A DNA stretch of 64,000 nt. Source: JAJTFW01 sp903922455 (GTDB lineage Bacteria; Bacteroidota; Bacteroidia; AKYH767-A; OLB10). The stretch spans positions 1-64,000 of the forward strand of contig CALQEU020000018.1 of NCBI GenBank assembly GCA_943329665.2, in the 5' to 3' direction. This document shows, in pieces, positions 34,984 through 43,670 of the stretch. A program made the translations under genes and the position numbers. Position 1 is the first letter of the stretch. Every line of letters starts with the position of its first letter. The notes under the pieces were generated by a model. That model had not been told where the DNA came from and ran no database searches. It saw only the letters and a list, made by a program, of their open reading frames with translations.

Positions 34984-35367
34984 ATGAAAAATGACATAGC
35001 GACTAGAGCCGACGTAGAATTATTAGTAAATACTTTTTATGATGGCATCAGAGTTCATTCATTATTGGGACCCATCTTTAATGATATGGCAAAAGTAAAT
35101 TGGGAAACTCATTTGCCCAAGATGTATTCCTTTTGGAGCAGTTTATTATTAGGTGAACATTCTTTTAGCGGGAATCCCATGGCCACTCATGTTGCACTAA
35201 GCAAAAATATTCCACTAACCGCATTGGAATTTTCGGAGTGGATTGAATTATTTAATGCTACGGTGGATGATTTATTCGAAGGCGAAAAAGCAAACGAAGC
35301 AAAAATTAGAGCTGCTAATATTGCGAGGTTGATGTTATTTAAGATTGAAGCAGCTTCTTCAATTTGA
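34984..35367 (+). CDS. Group III truncated hemoglobin
   Basis: 127 aa. The layout is that of group III (trHbP) globins: DVELLVNTFYDGIRVHSLLGPIFN, the LPKMYSFWSSLLLG helix E region, the proximal His in PMATHVAL and the FSEWIELFNATVDDLFEG block that closes the fold. These proteins bind O2 or NO in the cytoplasm; the physiological role is often unknown. It is monocistronic, 165 nt after mbnH on the same strand. Confidence 0.88.
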   Translation: MKNDIATRADVELLVNTFYDGIRVHSLLGPIFNDMAKVNWETHLPKMYSFWSSLLLGEHSFSGNPMATHVALSKNIPLTALEFSEWIELFNATVDDLFEGEKANEAKIRAANIARLMLFKIEAASSI

Positions 35368-35439
35368 AAAAGAAGTTTTCACAAAATCGAAATTTTTACG
35401 TCACTATGTTTTTAAATTCTAGTTCTTAACTTACTCACC

Positions 35440-35558
35440 TTTTTACCGCAAAGACGCGGCGGAGGCGCGGAGGTCGCGGGGTCTGAATAATACTTTTCGT
35501 AATTAGAATTATTTCGCCACGAAAAAAACTTGTAGCTTGAAGCTAGCAGCTTGTAGCT
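35440..35558. repeat. Intergenic repeat words (GGCGGAGGCGCGGAGG and TTGTAGCTTGAAGCTAGC)
   Basis: 35440-35480 carries the ACCGCAAAGACGCGGCGGAGG-like motif common in intergenic DNA of this genome type; 35529-35558 is a copy of the AGCTAGAAGCTAG family. They separate two convergent genes. Confidence 0.45.
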
Positions 35559-35611
35559 CTCCCGTTCCGAAGTAAAATCAATAATCAACGATTAAGTTAA
35601 ATCAAAGCAAC

Positions 35612-35986
35612 TCACTTATACTTCTCCCTAAATCCCCCATACGATTCCAGTACTTCGAAAATGGTGAAGCAGAAATAAAAGAAAAAGAAACAGAGCGCAA
35701 ACGGAATAACCATCGGTTTATTGATGAACGCAAAAATGATGATGGTGGTTAAGTAGATGAAAAGTTTGAGCCCGGTGGAACCCATGTAATATCGGATGAA
35801 TTTTTTTCCATCGTTTCTACGAGTGTATAATCCGTGATGGAGAATTAAAGTGATGAAGGCAATAAAAATCGGTAGCCAATAAAAGTTTGTGTAATACCAT
35901 TTTTGTGGAATAACATTTCCTAACATAGCGTATATGCCTGCCGTTAGTAAAGTGATAACAATTAATTTGATGATGAATTTTTGCAT
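35612..35986 (-). CDS. Four-helix membrane protein, AtpI-like position
   Basis: 124 aa from ATG 35986 (another in-frame ATG at 36013). The frame is open back to 36223, but that upstream part overlaps the AtpZ gene and reads as non-coding. Four hydrophobic helices are visible (IIKLIVITLLTAGIYAML, WLPIFIAFITLILHHGLY, LKLFIYLTTIIIFAFI and PFALCFFFFYFCFTIFEV). A protein of this type normally sits between AtpZ and atpB in Bacteroidota ATP synthase operons. Here the operon does not follow. Function unknown; possibly assists assembly of the c-ring, as suggested for AtpI. Confidence 0.65.
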   Translation of the reverse strand: MQKFIIKLIVITLLTAGIYAMLGNVIPQKWYYTNFYWLPIFIAFITLILHHGLYTRRNDGKKFIRYYMGSTGLKLFIYLTTIIIFAFINKPMVIPFALCFFFFYFCFTIFEVLESYGGFREKYK

Positions 35987-36090
35987 CAAGTTTAAATTAT
36001 TCAGTAGAATCATGATGCGCAAAGGTATAAAATAAGTTTTTTTGGAAATGAGGCTTCTGGTTGTGACGTTACGCGATTGGCGTAAAGCAG

Positions 36091-36318
36091 CTACTTCTTG
36101 GAAACTTGTTTTATAAAATAAATCATCACGCCCGCTACCGATGCTAAGGTGAGTACGAGGGTGAAGATTGGAAAAGTAAGTTTTAAATATTGGTCTAATT
36201 TCAATCCTGCCCAAGCCATGCAAAAAATGGTCATGCCCATCTGCACCCCCATCGACGAATAACGCAGATAATTGTTAAGCGGTTTTTTCGGCGAGTTTTT
36301 CGTTGGATCGTTCGCCAT
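36091..36318 (-). CDS. AtpZ/AtpI family protein
   Basis: 75 aa with two transmembrane helices (GMTIFCMAWAGLKLDQYL and IFTLVLTLASVAGVMIYF) joined by a short loop, and a charged N-terminus, matching AtpZ. AtpZ homologues are encoded at the head of F1Fo ATP synthase operons and may help Mg2+ handling or c-ring assembly. It starts inside the bactofilin gene (44-nt overlap). Confidence 0.8.
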   Translation of the reverse strand: MANDPTKNSPKKPLNNYLRYSSMGVQMGMTIFCMAWAGLKLDQYLKLTFPIFTLVLTLASVAGVMIYFIKQVSKK

Positions 36319-36709
36319 GTTTCATGTCTTTAATTACGGAACCCATGCTGCAATTTCCGGTAAAGCTGGCACCTACTTCCACTACTAATTTTCCAGTGTG
36401 AATATCACCGTTGATGCGCGCCGATGATTTTAAAAATAGCATTTCGGATACCGTTGTTTTTCCTTTAATAGCACCGGAAATATCGGCACTCTGGCAAAAT
36501 ACATCTCCTTCCACAACTCCCGTTGTTCCAATTACCACTTTCGCTTTCGAAGTTACTGAGCCACGAATGGTTCCATCAATTCTTACGTCGCCATTCGATT
36601 TTATTTCACCTTCAATAACGGTGCCCGCACCAATAATGTTGATGGCTCCGTTTGTATCGGCCGGACGAGTAATTACACCTTTGTTTTTTAATTGCTGGAA
36701 CATAGACAT
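36275..36709 (-). CDS. Bactofilin (polymer-forming cytoskeletal protein)
   Basis: 144 aa. The right-handed beta-helix core is visible as short repeats: NIIGAGTVIEGEIKSNGDVR, IDGTIRGSVTSKAKVVIGTT, GVVEGDVFCQSADISGAI and ARINGDIHTGKLVVEVGASF. The family forms non-polar filaments at the membrane. Its C-terminus overlaps atpZ by 44 nt, so the genes are cotranscribed. A -7 box lies 32 nt upstream. Confidence 0.88.
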   Translation of the reverse strand: MSMFQQLKNKGVITRPADTNGAINIIGAGTVIEGEIKSNGDVRIDGTIRGSVTSKAKVVIGTTGVVEGDVFCQSADISGAIKGKTTVSEMLFLKSSARINGDIHTGKLVVEVGASFTGNCSMGSVIKDMKHGERSNEKLAEKTA

Positions 36710-36740
36710 AGAGGAATTTGTGGTTATGAATTGAGTGGTG

Positions 36741-36748
36741 CAAATGTA
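36741..36748 (-). promoter_or_regulatory. -7 promoter box of the bactofilin operon
   Basis: TACATTTG on the minus strand, ending 32 nt before the ATG at 36709. Confidence 0.45.
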
Positions 36749-36867
36749 TGAAATAAATAAAAATTATGAACAGGCGATTGTGAATTACCTAAATCTCTCA
36801 AAACTAGTGCTTCTAGCCTCTCCTCCCTTGCCCTCTCCAGAAGCGAGGGGCTATTATAAATTGAAAT

Positions 36868-37043
36868 TCCTCTAGTGATCTCTAGTGTTCTTTTTTTTCT
36901 CTAGTGTTAAAAAAATGCAATATCAAAGCTAGAAATTATTACACTGACGATGACTATGGTTGCTGACCTCGAAGCGCTGCCTGAGGCTATCGATGGCAGC
37001 CTCAAACAGCAAAAAAAATCTTGCAGCTAGAAGCTAGTAGCCA
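36868..37043. repeat. CTCTAGTG words and a GCAGCTAGAAGCTAGTAGCC element
   Basis: 36868-36910 repeats CTCTAGTG, echoing 6985-7065. 36977-37006 has a GAGGCTATCGATGGCAGCCTC hairpin-like word related to 39300-39330. 37021-37043 is a copy of the AGCTAGAAGCTAG family. No gene is visible in 36749-37092. Confidence 0.55.
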
Positions 37044-37092
37044 TTAAACTTCGTGACGAAGATCTCTATACAAGAAAAATCCCCGTAGCGAA

Positions 37093-38082
37093 CTAAACAC
37101 CAACCTCCGAATACCTTGTCTCTATAAAATTCAAAGTATCCACAATCTCATCATAATTATTGCTGGTAACCAGCTTCATACGATGCTCTTTGAAATGATC
37201 TAACCCTTTGAAATAGTTAGTATAATGTCTGCGCATCTCCACGATACCCACATAATCGCCTTTCCATTTTATCGAAAAATCGAGGTGCATTTTACAAGTA
37301 TTTACACGCTGTGAAATATTGGGAGGAGCTAAATGCATTCCTGTTTTCATAAAGTGTTTGATCTCATTAAAAATCCAAGGATATCCAATACTCGCTCTGC
37401 CAATCATCACACCATCCACCCCATAACGCTCCTTCATGGCTATCGCTTTCTCGGGTGAATCGATGTCGCCGTTTCCGAAAATAGGAATGGTAATGCGTGG
37501 ATTTTCTTTTAGTTTTCCGATGAGTGTCCAATCGGCCGGACCTTTATAAAGTTGTGCTCTCGTTCGTCCATGAACCGTTAAAGCCGCGATGCCAATATCT
37601 TGCAAACGCTCTGCAACTTCCACAATATTTTTCGTGCTATCATCCCATCCTAAACGCGTTTTCACGGTCACAGGTCGGGTTGCAATCTTTACAATTTCGC
37701 TCGTCATTTGCACCATCTTGGGAATGTCTTGCAAGAGAGCAGCACCAGCGCCTTTACACGCAACCGCTTTCACCGGACAACCGTAATTGATATCGATAAG
37801 TTCGGGCTTCGCTTCGTCGGCAATACGTCCCGCTTCACGCATGGAGTCAATATCGGAACCAAAAAGTTGAATGCCGATGGGACGTTCGTATTCAAAAATA
37901 TCCAACTTCATGGTGCTTTTTCGGGCGGCACGGATAAGTCCTTCGCTCGAAATAAACTCAGTATACATTAAATCGGCACCATGTTCCTTGCACACATAGC
38001 GGAACGGCGGATCACTCACATCCTCCATGGGAGCGAGTAAAAGCGGAAAATCGCCTAATTCTATATTGCCAATTTTTACCAA
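37093..38082 (-). CDS. dusB: tRNA-dihydrouridine synthase
   Basis: 329 aa FMN enzyme that reduces uridines in the tRNA D-loop. The N-terminus VKIGNIELGDFPLLLAPMED and the active site DINYGCPVKAV are diagnostic, with FMN-binding VKTRLGWDD, TVHGRTRAQLYKGPADW, IPIFGNGDIDSPEKA and VDGVMIGRASIGYPWIF. The only start that preserves the conserved N-terminus is TTG at 38082. It is divergent from the CPBP gene. Confidence 0.92.
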   Translation of the reverse strand: MVKIGNIELGDFPLLLAPMEDVSDPPFRYVCKEHGADLMYTEFISSEGLIRAARKSTMKLDIFEYERPIGIQLFGSDIDSMREAGRIADEAKPELIDINYGCPVKAVACKGAGAALLQDIPKMVQMTSEIVKIATRPVTVKTRLGWDDSTKNIVEVAERLQDIGIAALTVHGRTRAQLYKGPADWTLIGKLKENPRITIPIFGNGDIDSPEKAIAMKERYGVDGVMIGRASIGYPWIFNEIKHFMKTGMHLAPPNISQRVNTCKMHLDFSIKWKGDYVGIVEMRRHYTNYFKGLDHFKEHRMKLVTSNNYDEIVDTLNFIETRYSEVGV

Positions 38083-38229
38083 GATGGGTTTATTTGCTGG
38101 AGGTGAATTATATGTAATTTAATGGTATAAGTACATTTATGCTATTATTTTTCTTCTTAAGATGGTCGTACAGGGTTCGATAAAACCATCTTTCCCCAAC
38201 TTAAAGAACATAAGCCGAAGGAAGAAAAC

Positions 38230-38237
38230 TATCTTTG
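38230..38237 (+). promoter_or_regulatory. -7 promoter box of the CPBP protease gene
   Basis: TATCTTTG, 21 nt before the ATG at 38259. It contains the in-frame TTG (38235) that would otherwise extend the gene, and so decides the start. Confidence 0.55.
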
Positions 38238-38258
38238 AGCCCGCAAAAATACGAAACA

Positions 38259-39185
38259 ATGCAACTACGCGCTAGTCTTTCCGACCGAACTCCTTACCGT
38301 AAATTCTTGATTGTTGTTGGCTTAACCTTAATTGGAGCCGTCTTTTTTACTGCTATAGGTACGCTGCTCAGCCAATTAATATTCGGAATAAATTTAACGG
38401 GCGATGCCTCCATCTTAGACCAAACTGGAAACGCTGCTTTGGTAAACGCCTTCCGTTTATTTCAAGGACTTGCTGCTATTGGCACTTTCATTTTGCCTGC
38501 TTTAGGAGCGGCCTATCTTTTTTCAAATCAATCATCCGAATACCTTGGACTTGAAAAAAAATCCAAGGGAATTCACCTCTTTGCAGTCTTTATTTTATTG
38601 ATAGTTACTATACCCTTTATAAATTGGATGATGCAAATTAATGGTGAAATGAATTTACCATCTTCTCTCAAAGGATTACAAGATTGGATGGAAATGACCG
38701 AGGCACAAGCGTCCAAAATCACCAAATTACTTTTAGGAAATACAGGAGTAAGTGATTTGCTAATTAATTTAATTGTGATTGCCATTATTCCTGCCATTGG
38801 GGAAGAGTTACTTTTTAGAGGGGTAATTCAAAAACTTTTTACTGAGCTTGCCAACAGCAAAGGTTTCGCCGTGATCCTCACCGCGGTTTTATTTTCAGCA
38901 TTACACATGCAATTTTTCGGTTTCCTTCCTAGGTTCGCCTTAGGTGTATTGCTCGGTTTCCTTTATGTGTGGAGCGGATCATTATGGGTCCCGATCACGG
39001 CGCATTTCATCAACAACGCCATGGCCGTCATCCTCACTTGGTATATGGAAAGAGGAATGATTCATTTCAATCCAGATACCATCGGCATTGAACAAGGCCA
39101 GGAGGGAATTTTAGCCGCATCCGTCTTCCTAACCTGGGCGATATTGTGGTGGTTGAAAAAACAATGGGTCGCGACTAGCCACTAG
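38259..39185 (+). CDS. CPBP family intramembrane glutamic protease
   Basis: 308 aa from ATG 38259. It has about eight transmembrane segments. The catalytic motifs of the ABI/Rce1-like family are clear: GEELLFRGVIQ (Glu-Glu and Arg), FSALHMQFFGFLPRFALGVLLG and PITAHFINNAM with the conserved His. Such proteases cleave within the membrane; bacterial substrates are mostly unknown. Monocistronic. Confidence 0.87.
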   Translation: MQLRASLSDRTPYRKFLIVVGLTLIGAVFFTAIGTLLSQLIFGINLTGDASILDQTGNAALVNAFRLFQGLAAIGTFILPALGAAYLFSNQSSEYLGLEKKSKGIHLFAVFILLIVTIPFINWMMQINGEMNLPSSLKGLQDWMEMTEAQASKITKLLLGNTGVSDLLINLIVIAIIPAIGEELLFRGVIQKLFTELANSKGFAVILTAVLFSALHMQFFGFLPRFALGVLLGFLYVWSGSLWVPITAHFINNAMAVILTWYMERGMIHFNPDTIGIEQGQEGILAASVFLTWAILWWLKKQWVATSH

Positions 39186-39203
39186 CTTCTGGCTTCTAGC
39201 TTG
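39178..39203. repeat. CTAGCTTCTGGCTTCTAGCTT repeat
   Basis: Member of the dispersed AGCTAGAAGCTAG family, overlapping the last codons of the CPBP gene and running into the intergenic region. Confidence 0.5.
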
Positions 39204-39385
39204 TATGTTAAAGCCTAAAAAACGTTGACCGGTAAATAGCCAACAATTCTCACTCTAATACTCGTTCTCACACTCATACTCGCTCTGCTTTCCGCTGGCT
39301 GAGCTTGTCGATGGCAGCTTGTCGATGGCAGCTTCTGACTGCTCAGTAATTTGCCTCTCGATAGCTATCGATTCTTCCATCTCCA

Positions 39386-39490
39386 CGCGAAACTTCGCGA
39401 TCTCCCATCTCCGATCTCCTCGCGAAACTTCGCGATCTCCCATCTCCGATCTCCTCGCGAAACTTCGCGATCTCATATCTCCGATTCTCC
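39386..39490. repeat. Three tandem 35-bp units with a TCGCGAA hairpin in each
   Basis: Units at 39386-39420 and 39421-39455 are identical; the third (39456-39490) has a few changes near its end. Each begins CGCGAAACTTCGCGA, a tight hairpin, then TCTCCCATCTCCGATCTCC. Upstream, 39300-39330 has a doubled GTCGATGGCAGCTT and 39358-39371 a TCGATAGCTATCGA palindrome. No spacers and no cas genes are present, so it is not CRISPR. No gene is seen in 39186-39613. Confidence 0.8.
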
Positions 39491-39625
39491 CACTCTCCCA
39501 TCTCCGACTCTATCCTATACGAAAATCTTTTTTAATAACCAATAGCTTGACCACTATTGTTTTTGTGAAAACTCCCTCTATATTCCGTATCTTCGCATAA
39601 AATCATCTAAATCGTGAAGAAAGCT

Positions 39626-40453
39626 ATGAGAAAAGCACGTGTTCTATTTATCTCTTCTGAGATTCATCCTTATCTTGATTTAACGGAGCAAAGTGAAATC
39701 GCTCGTAAACTCCCACAAGGAATTCAAGAGCGTGGTAAGGAAATACGAACTTTTATGCCTCGATTTGGAAACATTAACGAGCGCCGCAATCAATTACACG
39801 AAGTAATTCGTCTTTCTGGAATGAATTTGATCATTGATGATGCCGATCATCCATTGATTATTAAGGTAGCTTCTATTCAAGCGGCTCGTATGCAAGTATA
39901 TTTTATCGATAATGAAGAATATTTTCAACGCAAGTCTACCATCCGCGATACCGACGAAACTTTCTTCGACGATAACGACGATCGTACCATTTTCTTCGGT
40001 CGTGGAGTATTGGAAACCGTGAAGAAATTAGGCTGGTCGCCCGATATTATTCATTGCCATGGTTGGATGACTGCTCTAATTCCAATGTTGATTAAAACCA
40101 GCTATAAGGACGATCCTATGTTTCATAATAGCAAAGTAGTTTACTCCTTGTACAATGATTCTTTCACGGAATCGTTTAACAAGGACTTTAGCAAGAAAAT
40201 CTTAATGGATGGTTTGAGTGCAGACGACGTAAAGGGATTGGAAGATCCTAATTACGTTAGCCTTACAAAATTGGCAATGCAGTATTCAGATGCGGTGATG
40301 AAGAGTTCAACCACATTGCACGATGAAATTGAAACAGCATTTAAGAGCTTGAGTAAACCAACACTTGACTATAAATCACCTGAAGAATACATTGATGCCT
40401 ACGATAATTTCTATGATGAGGCGATGCTTGAAGATTCTGTTCTTGCAGAATAA
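39626..40453 (+). CDS. Glycogen/starch synthase, catalytic N-domain form
   Basis: 275 aa from ATG 39626 (a GTG at 39614 is an alternative). The N-terminal half of a GT5 glycogen synthase is clear: RVLFISSEIHPYLDLTEQSE, RTFMPRFGNINERRNQLHEV and WSPDIIHCHGWMTALIPMLI. The second Rossmann domain of full-length GT5 enzymes is missing, a form common in Bacteroidota. Activity is uncertain; it may act with a partner. It is followed closely by the DUF4270 gene. Confidence 0.82.
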   Translation: MRKARVLFISSEIHPYLDLTEQSEIARKLPQGIQERGKEIRTFMPRFGNINERRNQLHEVIRLSGMNLIIDDADHPLIIKVASIQAARMQVYFIDNEEYFQRKSTIRDTDETFFDDNDDRTIFFGRGVLETVKKLGWSPDIIHCHGWMTALIPMLIKTSYKDDPMFHNSKVVYSLYNDSFTESFNKDFSKKILMDGLSADDVKGLEDPNYVSLTKLAMQYSDAVMKSSTTLHDEIETAFKSLSKPTLDYKSPEEYIDAYDNFYDEAMLEDSVLAE

Positions 40454-40517
40454 TCCTCTTTTTTGTTCTTTGCGTTTAGCTTCTGTATCTTTTATAAATT
40501 CCTTTACCTTCGCTCCC

Positions 40518-41816
40518 ATGTTGAAGAATGTTCGCCGTTCCTTGCAAATTGCAAGTGTAGCCCTATTGTTTATGCTCTCATCTTGTACCGAACCTGATCT
40601 AATAGGTCTTGATTTACAGCCGGTTTCGGAAACTCCTGGAGTAAGTATTGATACCTTGGAAGTAGAAAGTTTTGTGGTGATGGAAGATTCACTCATCATG
40701 TGGAGTCCACTCAAAAACCTGATTGAGTCGCCAACGTTATTCATCGGAAGTTATGACGATCCTTATATGGGCAAAACGCAAGCATCAACCGTTGCCCAAA
40801 TTCGTTTAGGTAATACCATTACAACGACCACTTTCGCAGGAGCCACTACTCCCGATTCCGTGGTCCTAAGTTTTTTGTACAAGGATATTAATGGCGATTC
40901 AACTTCCATGCATCATATTAGTGTTTATGAGTTGTTTGATAAGTTGTATACCGACAGCACTTACTATTCGGCTAGAACCTATTCTCGTTCTGCCACTACA
41001 ATTGGTCACGCCGATTTAATTCCTTCTTTAACCGATAGTTTGGTAATTAACAATGATACAGTAGTCCCGCAGTTGCGTATTCCAATTGATACTTCCTTTG
41101 GTGGAAGATTGATGAGGGAATACATTAGCAACCCTTCCACTTTCGCAAGTAATACAGCATTCACCGATTATTTTAAAGGGATCGTAATGGTGGATAGTGC
41201 CGATGGTGTAGGAAGTATTGTTACCCTTACTTCAACTTCCAGTCTTCATTTACTTACTATTTATTTTTCGGGTAATAAGAGTTATCAATTTCTCATTGAT
41301 GCTGGTGCCGTGCGTACTAGTTTTTTCAGTCATCAATATCTTCCTCAGAATTTGGATAATTTTCCGGATGATGATTTGGTGGTGGCTTCCATGGCTGGAT
41401 TAAAGGATAGTTTGGTTATAAAAAATATTGCTTCGCTCTATGATGATGGTCCGGTTTCTATTAGTTCTGCTCGATTGATATTTCAACTTAAAGATGGATC
41501 AGCACCTAATAAATTTAAAGCGCATACCAACTTGTTGGTATTTGGAAGTGATTCATTAGGAAACAATGTTGCCACTGCCGATGCGAACGAAACGTCAAGT
41601 TATTTTGGTGGATTGTATGATGAGACCCAAAATAAGTATACCTTTAATGTGGCGCGTTACGTACAACAAACATTGAAGAAGGTCGTACAAAATGGAGGAA
41701 AAGATTACGGTCTTTTCCTCGTTGCTGGAGGAAGTACGAGCAATGCGCGTCGAAGTGTTGTGAAGGGCAGAGGCGCTATTAAACTAATTGTTACTAAAAC
41801 AAAATTCAACCCTTAA
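40518..41816 (+). CDS. DUF4270 family lipoprotein
   Basis: 432 aa from ATG 40518, which gives a clean lipoprotein signal (LFMLSSC); the frame extends back to 40365 into the previous gene without a signal. Family features are EPDLIGLDLQP just after the lipid Cys, LFIGSYDDPYMGKTQAST and a beta-rich body with SARLIFQLKDGS, ending KGRGAIKLIVTKTKF. The function is not known. It lies 3 nt before glmS and downstream of glycogen synthase, an arrangement recurring in Bacteroidota. Confidence 0.87.
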   Translation: MLKNVRRSLQIASVALLFMLSSCTEPDLIGLDLQPVSETPGVSIDTLEVESFVVMEDSLIMWSPLKNLIESPTLFIGSYDDPYMGKTQASTVAQIRLGNTITTTTFAGATTPDSVVLSFLYKDINGDSTSMHHISVYELFDKLYTDSTYYSARTYSRSATTIGHADLIPSLTDSLVINNDTVVPQLRIPIDTSFGGRLMREYISNPSTFASNTAFTDYFKGIVMVDSADGVGSIVTLTSTSSLHLLTIYFSGNKSYQFLIDAGAVRTSFFSHQYLPQNLDNFPDDDLVVASMAGLKDSLVIKNIASLYDDGPVSISSARLIFQLKDGSAPNKFKAHTNLLVFGSDSLGNNVATADANETSSYFGGLYDETQNKYTFNVARYVQQTLKKVVQNGGKDYGLFLVAGGSTSNARRSVVKGRGAIKLIVTKTKFNP

Positions 41817-41819
41817 ACC

Positions 41820-43655
41820 ATGTGTGGAATTGTTGCCTATATTGGTAAGCAAGATGCTTATCCCATCATCATTAAAGGACTTCAGCGCCTCGAGTACAGA
41901 GGGTATGACAGTGCCGGCGTTGCTTTGTTAAATGGAAGTTTGAATGTATACAAAAAGGCAGGAAAGGTAAGTGATCTCGCTGCTTTCGTAAAAGATAAAA
42001 ATTTATCGGGTGTCGTAGGCATGGGGCATACACGTTGGGCTACACATGGTGAGCCGAACGATAGAAATGCGCATCCTCATTTTTCTCAGTCAAAAGATTT
42101 TGCAATCATCCACAATGGAATTATTGAGAACTATGCTTCTATTAAAGTAGAGTTAGTAAAACAAGGACATACATTTGAAAGCGATACCGACACAGAAGTG
42201 TTGGTGCATTTGATTGAAGAAATATATGTGAAGGCAGATGTTGCACTCGAAGAAGCAGTACGTTTAGCATTGGGTGAAGTAGTTGGAGCGTATGCAATTG
42301 TTATTTTATCTAAAAACGATCCTAATAAATTAATTGCTGCCCGTAAAGGTTCTCCTATTGTTGTAGGTATTGGTAAGGATGAATTTTTTGTAGCTTCTGA
42401 TGCAACTCCGATTGTTGAGTATACGAAGAACGTTGCTTACCTAAATGATGGTGAAGTGGCGGTGATTGCAGATGGAAAACTCACGGTGAAAACCATCGGT
42501 AATGAAATAAAAATTCCGTTTGTTCAAGAATTAGAAATGAAACTCGAAGCACTGGAAAAAGGTGGCTACGAGCATTTCATGTTGAAGGAAATTTATGAGC
42601 AACCTCGCTCCATCGCCGACAGTATGCGCGGCCGTTTTGATAGTCGCAATGGCACGTTGAAGTTAGGCGGCTTACGCGAATTCGAGACGAAAATTGTAAA
42701 TGCGAAACGAATCATTATTATTGCATGTGGTACATCATGGCATGCAGGAATGGTTGCGGAATATTTGATTGAAGATTTAGCACGCATCCCCGTGGAGGTA
42801 GAGTATGCTTCCGAATTTCGTTACCGCAACCCCGTTATATACGAAGATGATGTGGTCATTGCAATTTCACAGAGTGGAGAGACTGCCGATACCTTGGCAG
42901 CAATCGAAATGGCAAAGTCGAAGGGCGCAACTATTTTTGGAGTCTGTAATGTCGTAGGATCAAGTATTCCACGCGCAACACATGCGGGTTCCTATACACA
43001 TGCTGGACCTGAAATTGGAGTAGCTTCAACCAAAGCATTCACAGCGCAAGTAACGGTGCTCACTTTATTAGCATTGCAAATTGCACATAAGCGTGGATCC
43101 ATTGCAGAATCGCGTTTCCGTCAAATATTAAATGAGCTCGAAGCCATTCCACAAAAAGTAGAAAAAGCTTTGCAGTCGAATGATAAAATTTTAGCCATCG
43201 CTCAAGAATATAAAAATGCACGAAATTTCTTGTACTTAGGTAGAGGATATGGTTTTCCAGTAGCATTAGAAGGCGCTTTGAAGTTGAAAGAGATTTCATA
43301 CATCCATGCAGAGGGTTATCCTGCTGCAGAGATGAAGCATGGTCCTATAGCTTTAATTGATGCAGAAATGCCTGTTGTAGTGATTGCAACCAAGCACGGA
43401 TCATATGAGAAGGTAGTGAGCAATATTCAGGAAGTAAGAGCACGTAAAGGAAAAATTATCGCCATCGTTACAGAAGGGGATACACAAGTAAAAGAACTGG
43501 CCGATTACGTGATTGAAATTCCAGAGACGGATGAAATTTTAGTTCCCCTAGTGAGCGTTGTTCCATTGCAACTGTTAGCATATCACATTGCTGTATTGCG
43601 TGGATGTAATGTGGATCAGCCACGAAATTTGGCGAAGAGTGTAACGGTGGAGTAG
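41820..43655 (+). CDS. glmS: Glucosamine-6-phosphate synthase (isomerising)
   Basis: 611 aa. It makes glucosamine 6-phosphate from fructose 6-phosphate and glutamine, feeding cell-wall and polysaccharide synthesis. The N-terminal amidotransferase has the nucleophile Cys2 (MCGIVAYIG), GYDSAGVA, GHTRWATHG and HNGIIEN. Two SIS sugar-isomerase domains follow (IIIACGTSWHAG with SQSGETADT, and YLGRGYGFPVALEGALKLKE), and the C-terminus is DQPRNLAKSVTVE, as usual. Starts 3 nt after the DUF4270 stop. Confidence 0.96.
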   Translation: MCGIVAYIGKQDAYPIIIKGLQRLEYRGYDSAGVALLNGSLNVYKKAGKVSDLAAFVKDKNLSGVVGMGHTRWATHGEPNDRNAHPHFSQSKDFAIIHNGIIENYASIKVELVKQGHTFESDTDTEVLVHLIEEIYVKADVALEEAVRLALGEVVGAYAIVILSKNDPNKLIAARKGSPIVVGIGKDEFFVASDATPIVEYTKNVAYLNDGEVAVIADGKLTVKTIGNEIKIPFVQELEMKLEALEKGGYEHFMLKEIYEQPRSIADSMRGRFDSRNGTLKLGGLREFETKIVNAKRIIIIACGTSWHAGMVAEYLIEDLARIPVEVEYASEFRYRNPVIYEDDVVIAISQSGETADTLAAIEMAKSKGATIFGVCNVVGSSIPRATHAGSYTHAGPEIGVASTKAFTAQVTVLTLLALQIAHKRGSIAESRFRQILNELEAIPQKVEKALQSNDKILAIAQEYKNARNFLYLGRGYGFPVALEGALKLKEISYIHAEGYPAAEMKHGPIALIDAEMPVVVIATKHGSYEKVVSNIQEVRARKGKIIAIVTEGDTQVKELADYVIEIPETDEILVPLVSVVPLQLLAYHIAVLRGCNVDQPRNLAKSVTVE

Positions 43656-43670
43656 TACCGAAAAAGCAAA

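Noticed and set aside
36013..36223. N-terminal extension of the AtpI-like protein
   Set aside because: It runs through the AtpZ gene in another frame and reads as non-coding; the membrane protein starts at 35986 or 36013.
39386..39490. Tandem repeats that could be taken for a CRISPR array
   Set aside because: Units are directly adjacent without unique spacers, and no cas gene is in the window.
39626..40453. Glycogen synthase as a truncated gene
   Set aside because: The single-domain form of this length is common in Bacteroidota, and the end is followed by ordinary intergenic DNA.
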